Source: an uncultured Saprospiraceae bacterium
Lineage (GTDB): Bacteria > Bacteroidota > Bacteroidia > Chitinophagales > Saprospiraceae
Reading direction: 5' to 3'
Length of the DNA stretch: 64,000 nt
Assembly: GCA_937951615.1 (NCBI GenBank)
Contig: CALFBH010000008.1
Coordinates: 1-64,000, forward strand
Part shown: piece by piece, positions 59,338 through 64,000 of the stretch
Layout of the letters: each line of letters begins with the position of its first letter
How positions within the stretch are numbered: the first letter of the stretch is position 1
The notes under the pieces: generated by a model
The model's database searches: none
Told to the model about the DNA's origin: nothing
Seen by the model: the letters and a program-made list of their open reading frames with translations, nothing else
Made by a program: the position numbers and the translations under genes

Positions 59338-59542
59338 TTTATGTTATTTTTTCTTCAAATACTTAAATAAATCATCTAGGTGTATAATTCTCCGAAGGCT
59401 GCATTAAGACCGATGTACCCCATGTTGCTTATTTGATATGTCTTGTGTTTGAACGGTCATGATTAGGTGATAATTTTAACCAAAGATAAGTACTTTTTGT
59501 GAGGTTTGCAGAATCGAAAAGGTGTGGACTATTTTTCAGATA

Positions 59543-59905
59543 TCATTCATAGCTTTCGCCCTCTTCATTTAATACCTGTCCTGCCCATTTTTTTGTATCT
59601 GCTTCCACGTACAAGGCTTCACCAATTAAAGAAATATCAAGTGCGGATTCTATTTTTGCAATCGTCTCTAAAGTCATGTTTTCAGTACCTTTCAGTATCT
59701 TGCTGACCTGCTGCGGAGAGACTTGCAGCCGTTCTGCCAGTTGCTTTTGTGATAAGCCTTGCGCTTTGAGTGTCTTAGCAATTTTCAAGGCAATTTGACG
59801 GGAATGTCGCAACCATGATTTATTGATTTCGCGCCATTCGGCTTTGGTTTGCCAGTTGCTTTTTTTATTGGTGAGTTTTGTTGTTATTTTATTTTGGACT
59901 GACAT
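59543..59905 (-). CDS. XRE-family HTH regulator (antitoxin-like)
   Basis: 120 residues. A basic N-terminus (MSVQNKITTKLTNKKSNWQTKAEWREINKSWLRHSRQ) precedes a HTH_XRE domain at ~40-98: ALKIAKTLKAQGLSQKQLAERLQVSPQQVSKILKGTENMTLETIAKIESALDISLI, with a Q/Q/K recognition helix. The layout, a basic head, then HTH, is that of HigA/MqsA-like antitoxins or small phage-type regulators. No toxin ORF abuts it on the minus strand (Uma2 lies 205 bp downstream). It diverges from the HEPN/Abi-like gene across a 230-bp spacer and could control it. Confidence 0.8.
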   Translation of the reverse strand: MSVQNKITTKLTNKKSNWQTKAEWREINKSWLRHSRQIALKIAKTLKAQGLSQKQLAERLQVSPQQVSKILKGTENMTLETIAKIESALDISLIGEALYVEADTKKWAGQVLNEEGESYE

Positions 59906-60134
59906 TTTTGATTGTGTTTGTTTTTTGGAAAGTCAACAGAAGAAGAAAGTTTTTAGTTCCTTAGATAGAAGTATGTCTAAAATAAACAAATGTATTTGGA
60001 ATAGTTTTACCCTTACATAGGTGACAAAATGTTGGTTTTTAGGTATTTTTAGGACATTATGACAGAAAAAATTGATGAAAAACGAGAAAAACCTATTGAA
60101 AAATTGATGGAATAAATTTTGAAAATTGTTAGAT
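59906..60134. other. Divergent spacer between HTH and Abi-like genes
   Basis: AT-rich, no gene. Plausible -7 boxes are TATTTTTA (~60040, plus) and none clear on minus. It has no word repeats, unlike almost every other spacer here, and no evident operator palindrome. Confidence 0.4.
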
Positions 60135-61331
60135 ATGAAGAATTTACAAATACCTGCTACAATTGATGAGGAGAAACTAAAATCTATGTTACAAGATGGC
60201 AAAACACAGGTCGAAATTCAAAATGAAAAAGCCATTAGTGAATACAAGAATTTCTACCGAACTCACCTATCACATTTAAGCAGAGCGAAAAGAGATGAAG
60301 CTTTGAAGCAATTTACCAAGATAAAATACGCCAAGGATGATTCTAAAGTAATATACTCTAAACAATTTGAGATTGACCAACTTTTCAGCAGGTATTTGAA
60401 GCAACCTCTAAAAAACATATATGATGAGGATGTAAAATTAGCTATGCCAAAAATTCAGCATACTGATAAATTATTTGATACGGCACTAGCAGCTTACACT
60501 ACTTTTAGTCAGCATGACGCAAATCAAAAAGCAGTTAAGAAAGAGAAACAAGAAAAACTTATCAATTACATCGAACAGTGTCTTCGAGACTACGGACTAC
60601 ATCCTAAAATATCCAATAGGTCTAACAATAATAAACGATACAATTTAGTGATTGCTGGTAATGGAACCAAAAAATATAGAATATTGCTTACTTGGAAAGA
60701 ATTGGATAAAGACTTTCTAATAAAACATTCACAAAAACGCTTTATTACAATTCAGGGAACTGAAATTAAGCCTTCCGATATACAGCAGGTTAAAATTACA
60801 TCTACTAAACTTAAAGATGATGAAATAGAGTTGTTTGGACTAAAAAATGACTTCGAATGGAAAGATGATTTTAAAGACGAATTAGCTTTCATCCAGTGTT
60901 GTAAAGATGAAACGGATTATATTCTCAACAAGCAACAACGCTCTATAAAAGCATTTTATGCCGAAGTTCAACAGTTATTACAATCGTACAGTGATGCTCA
61001 TAAATCATACTCTAACGCACTTTCAAAGTTAGAAAGCGGTATCTATGAAAGAAATATGCTTGATGACCTCAGATTATCACTTGAGCAGCTCTGTAAGGAA
61101 CTTTTTGAAAATAATAAATCTCTTGAAAATCAAATTAAAGAATTTTTAGGCAAGTATCTAAAAACAAAAAATGTCAATCCACAAATTACTAACCTTCTGA
61201 ATCAACTCATTACCTTCTATACAAAATACCACAATGACTATGTAAAACATAATGATAAAGTGAATAAAAGTGAGGTACAATTTATATTTGATTTAACCTC
61301 AACATTCATGATTTTTTTGATTAGTATCTAA
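60135..61331 (+). CDS. HEPN/Abi-like protein, possible RNase effector
   Basis: 398 residues, markedly lower GC than its neighbours, starting at ATG 60135 (TTG 60126 is less likely). Residues ~1-130 are basic and helical. Residues ~135-250 form a mixed domain (KRYNLVIAGNGTKKYRILLTWKELDKDFL, TEIKPSDIQQVKITSTKLKDDEIELFG) recalling modules found in abortive-infection effectors. Residues ~290-398 form an all-helical domain ending NQLITFYTKYHNDYVKHNDKVNKSEVQFIFDLTSTFMIFLISI; the YVKHND motif near 369-374 recalls HEPN RNase active sites (RxxxxH). I infer an Abi-type effector but no search was run. A perfect terminator follows. Confidence 0.6.
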   Translation: MKNLQIPATIDEEKLKSMLQDGKTQVEIQNEKAISEYKNFYRTHLSHLSRAKRDEALKQFTKIKYAKDDSKVIYSKQFEIDQLFSRYLKQPLKNIYDEDVKLAMPKIQHTDKLFDTALAAYTTFSQHDANQKAVKKEKQEKLINYIEQCLRDYGLHPKISNRSNNNKRYNLVIAGNGTKKYRILLTWKELDKDFLIKHSQKRFITIQGTEIKPSDIQQVKITSTKLKDDEIELFGLKNDFEWKDDFKDELAFIQCCKDETDYILNKQQRSIKAFYAEVQQLLQSYSDAHKSYSNALSKLESGIYERNMLDDLRLSLEQLCKELFENNKSLENQIKEFLGKYLKTKNVNPQITNLLNQLITFYTKYHNDYVKHNDKVNKSEVQFIFDLTSTFMIFLISI

Positions 61332-61332
61332 A

Positions 61333-61371
61333 AAAGCGCGATGCCAGCCAAGCCAAACATCGCGCTTTATC
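61333..61371 (+). terminator. 11-bp-stem terminator of Abi-like gene
   Basis: AAAGCGCGATG (61333-61343) pairs exactly with CATCGCGCTTT (61358-61368); 14-base loop. It starts 2 bp after the stop codon. Confidence 0.75.
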
Positions 61372-61394
61372 AAATCTATCTACGAATAGCAACT

Positions 61395-61430
61395 AATCAC
61401 CAGTTACCAATACACCAATCACCAACATCA
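61395..61430. repeat. Loose CAATCAC/CAGTTAC word stretch
   Basis: CTAATCACCAGTTACCAATAC and CACCAATCACCAACATCA; a degenerate relative of the 13183-13239 array. It supplies the TGA stop of the amidohydrolase gene (61428-61430). Confidence 0.6.
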
Positions 61431-64000
61431 ATGCATCCCAAAACACCCACAAGTAGGCCGCATAAAACTCCCCGTCTGCTGATGATACTCAAAATTGCTG
61501 CTGTACTTATTTTGTTCCCAGTAAAACTTGCCGCGTGGCTTATCGTAATTGCCGATTTCATTCATCGTGGCGGCATCGTAAAGACGACCGTTCACCATCG
61601 TATAGCGAACAAATTCTGTATTATAAATATCGTCTAAAGGATTTTTGTCCAATACAATCAAGTCAGCCAGCTTACCATTTTCTAAGGAGCCGATTTCAGT
61701 CTCCATGCCGATATATTTTGCGCCGTTCATCGTCGCTGCGCGGAGTGCCTGCATATTGCTCATGCCCCCTTGATGTAGCATCCATAGTTCCCAATGTGCG
61801 CCAAGTCCCTGCAACTGCCCATGCGAGCCCATGCACACATTCACACCATTATCGCTGAGTTTTTTGCAAGATTTCGAGGTTAGGATATGTCCGTTTTCGT
61901 ACTCTTCATCGGGTATCATCGTGCGGTGGCGGGAGCGCGAATCTACCACTGCACGAGGCGTGAAAGTGAGCAGGCGCTCCTTCTCCCAGACATTGGTTTT
62001 CTGATACCAATAATACTCGCCATTGATGCCAGCATAATTGACAATGAGGGTTGGCGTATTGCCTGTTTCTGTGCGCTTCCAAAGCTGGATCACATCATCA
62101 TACAGCGGAGCAACAGGGATATTATGCTCCACACTCGTATGCCCGTCCACGACCATCGACATATTATGATAAAAGAAAGAACCGCCTTCCGGATAGACCA
62201 TAATGCCATGTTTCCTTGCAGCTTCGATGACTTGCTGACGCTGCTCTCTGCGAGGCTGATTATAACTTTTCACAGAAAATGCACCAAAGGCTTTCATGCG
62301 GCGCATGGCTGAATTAGCATCTTCCAGACTGTTTACCACTTGCTTAAAATCGCCATCTGCACCATATAAAATCGTACCCGTAGAATAGATGCGCGGTCCG
62401 ACTAAATGTCCAGCTTTCACCATTTCTGATTGTGAAAAAACCATTTCCGTATTGGAAGACGGATCATGCGTAGCGGTGATGCCGTAAGCAAGATTGGCGT
62501 AATAAGACCATTGTTTTTGTGGGCTGTGTCCTTGTCGCCAGGTATTCAGGTGGGCGTGGGTGTCGATGAGTCCGGGCATGATGGTTTTTCCTTTTACATC
62601 CACCATTTTTGCACCTTTTGGTGAAGGCGCATTATCGTTTTTCCCAACATAAATTATCTTTTCATCTTCAACTATAATCGTCCCGTTTTCAATCACTTCA
62701 TCCTTGTCATTCATGGTGATGATTCGGGCATTTTGAAAAATGATTGTGCCTTTAGGCTTATCGGTATCTAGTTTCAATCCGATGCGTAAACCCACTGTAT
62801 CCATTGGTGGAATACTGTCGGCGGCATTCTCCAGAAAGAGGAAGCGGTCGCTTAGTTTTGCGGTGAAATATTCTTCGCCCAAAGTCCAGTGTAGCTCCTT
62901 ACTGTCCTTCGACCAATCCAAGTTGATACCAGCATCTCGCGCGATCTGTTGGACAGGCACTGCTTTGGTGCTTTTGCTGAGTTCAAACTCCTTCCCCGTC
63001 TGCGGCATCGCAACGACATAGACTTTAAACAACTCTGTAAAAGCAATCCATTTATTGTCAGGACTTGGCGTAAAGCCACGCGCATACTTAGCCGTAAACA
63101 GCGTTTTCTCTTCTGTTTTATCAATATTGATTTGCTTGTATTTTTTCTCTAATCCACCGCCAGTTTCATAGAAGATTTTTTTACTTGTTTTATCAAATAA
63201 AGGATAAGAACCACCTTCTGTAATTTGTCGAACATCCTGACCACTAGCAGACATGGTATAAATCCCCGGCTTCTTGGCATGCGTATAACCCTGATGTCCA
63301 TTTCCACCACCTTTTTTATAGACAATAGATTGTCCGTCAGGAGAAAAAGAAGGCGTTTGATAAAAGGCTTTTTCAGCCGTTAGTTTGATGGGTCTTGCTT
63401 TTCCCGTAAGGGCAATTTTGTATAAAGCACCATGCGCTTCATCATTCCAGGTCGCATAGACAATGCTTCTTCCATCAGGCGAAAAGGAAGGTTCATATTC
63501 AAAATCCGAGCCACCTGTGAGGCGTTGTGGTTTGCCATTGGGCAATGATTTTTTCCATAAATAACCCACTGCATTAAAAACCAAAGTCTTGCCGTCGGGC
63601 GAAGTTTTTGCATGACGAATGACATTGACATTGAATTTATCAGAATCTACAGGCTGGTCAAAACGGACTGTTTCTGCAAGTTGATGTTTTGCATTGACAG
63701 TAAAGGGGATTTCTGTAGCTTTTGCACTGGCTATATTTACTTTCCAGATTTTCCCTTTGCCCCAAATTACAATATCCTCGTCATTCGGCATCCAGTTATA
63801 ATCCGTATAGACACCAAAAACTGCCCAGGCTTCCTGCTGATCTTTACTCAATCCATCAAAAATGGGCCACTCCTCGCCTGTTTCCAAATCATGGATAAAC
63901 AAGGTGCTTTGCGTCCGCACCCGACGTACAAAAGCCAGTTTCTTTCCATCTCTGGATACCTGCGGACAAGTCGCCCCGCCTGGACCAGAAATGATGGTTT
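61428..64000 (-). CDS. TolB-propeller/amidohydrolase protein, 5' end cut off
   Basis: Partial: the frame is open from the window edge, where it reads TIISGPGGATCPQVSRDGKK, so the start is beyond 64000. At least 857 residues are present. The N-terminal part has WD40-like/TolB blades (SPDGKTLVFNAVG, SFSPDGRSIVYATW, SFSPDGQSIVYKK, TPSPDNKWIAFTE). The C-terminal ~420 residues are an amidohydrolase domain: GKTIMPGLIDTHAHL (HxH metal site), DGHTSVEHN, GSHGQLQGLGAHWELWML and ADLIVLDKNPLDDI. Ends TCGCFGMH. Fused proteins of this type are exported in Bacteroidota and may act on peptides or cyclic amides. Its stop lies in word repeats. Confidence 0.9.
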   Translation of the reverse strand, partial: TIISGPGGATCPQVSRDGKKLAFVRRVRTQSTLFIHDLETGEEWPIFDGLSKDQQEAWAVFGVYTDYNWMPNDEDIVIWGKGKIWKVNIASAKATEIPFTVNAKHQLAETVRFDQPVDSDKFNVNVIRHAKTSPDGKTLVFNAVGYLWKKSLPNGKPQRLTGGSDFEYEPSFSPDGRSIVYATWNDEAHGALYKIALTGKARPIKLTAEKAFYQTPSFSPDGQSIVYKKGGGNGHQGYTHAKKPGIYTMSASGQDVRQITEGGSYPLFDKTSKKIFYETGGGLEKKYKQINIDKTEEKTLFTAKYARGFTPSPDNKWIAFTELFKVYVVAMPQTGKEFELSKSTKAVPVQQIARDAGINLDWSKDSKELHWTLGEEYFTAKLSDRFLFLENAADSIPPMDTVGLRIGLKLDTDKPKGTIIFQNARIITMNDKDEVIENGTIIVEDEKIIYVGKNDNAPSPKGAKMVDVKGKTIMPGLIDTHAHLNTWRQGHSPQKQWSYYANLAYGITATHDPSSNTEMVFSQSEMVKAGHLVGPRIYSTGTILYGADGDFKQVVNSLEDANSAMRRMKAFGAFSVKSYNQPRREQRQQVIEAARKHGIMVYPEGGSFFYHNMSMVVDGHTSVEHNIPVAPLYDDVIQLWKRTETGNTPTLIVNYAGINGEYYWYQKTNVWEKERLLTFTPRAVVDSRSRHRTMIPDEEYENGHILTSKSCKKLSDNGVNVCMGSHGQLQGLGAHWELWMLHQGGMSNMQALRAATMNGAKYIGMETEIGSLENGKLADLIVLDKNPLDDIYNTEFVRYTMVNGRLYDAATMNEIGNYDKPRGKFYWEQNKYSSNFEYHQQTGSFMRPTCGCFGMH

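Noticed and set aside
59543-59905. HigBA-type toxin-antitoxin pair
   Set aside because: No short RelE/HigB-like frame adjoins the XRE gene on the same strand.

Overview
The window reads as chromosome of a Bacteroidota bacterium, most likely in or near the Saprospiria (Lewinella/Haliscomenobacter-like). The evidence is a low-GC, loosely packed genome; TAnnTTTG-type -7 promoter boxes and weak Shine-Dalgarno sites; many Bacteroidota lipoproteins; at least six large exported proteins with type IX secretion (T9SS) C-terminal sorting domains plus one with an alternative ...SSRVPK tail; SprB-type repeats; and an ECF sigma factor beside a membrane/beta-barrel partner. The genus is inference only. I found no rRNA, tRNA, CRISPR array, prophage or intact insertion sequence.

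Layout. 0-12.6 kb: RmuC, a chagasin-like inhibitor lipoprotein, YjbR, an FAD oxidoreductase, a SprB-repeat adhesin, BipA/TypA, a TPR protein, a MoxR/chelatase-like ATPase and a PaaI thioesterase. 13-21 kb: mostly minus-strand genes for an alpha/beta hydrolase, two beta-barrel proteins (one fused to an anti-sigma-like N-terminus) with an ECF sigma factor, and a series of lipoproteins including an LVIVD propeller. 21-34 kb: a giant BNR/GH74-like T9SS protein, MATE transporter, endonuclease/exonuclease/phosphatase-family protein, Spo0M-like protein, a helical Saprospiria-type protein and two T9SS cargos (dockerin/cohesin-like; PKD plus two Kazal domains). 34-36 kb: a tail-anchored protein with an EAD11-like adaptor domain beside a dense cluster of REP-like palindromes. 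36-45 kb: ferredoxin and acyl-CoA reductase (divergent), GDPD, MORN protein, CCG Fe-S protein, Smr protein, GH13 glucosidase. 45-58 kb: two tandem paralogous T9SS proteins, two vWA proteins, a haem-bearing HzsA-like T9SS protein, HEAT protein, MFS transporter. 58.6-61.3 kb: a possible small defence patch (Uma2 nuclease with duplicated N-terminus, XRE regulator, AT-rich HEPN/Abi-like protein). 61.4 kb to the end: a TolB-propeller/amidohydrolase cut by the window edge.

The most unusual signal lies between genes. Nearly every long spacer carries an element built from degenerate 6-9-mer words (GTCGATA, CATCATT, TAATTCG, CAATCAC, CAACTCG and so on). Many are inverted repeats in which left and right arms use the same word, and several unrelated-word elements share one central hairpin, CATTTTGC-N3-GCAAAATG. 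These elements sit at gene ends, often supply the stop codon of the preceding gene, and in one gene related palindromes are read in frame as a protein linker. I consider this the best candidate for an undescribed system in the window. The EAD11-like protein and the 58.6-61.3 kb patch are the best candidates for conflict or defence functions.
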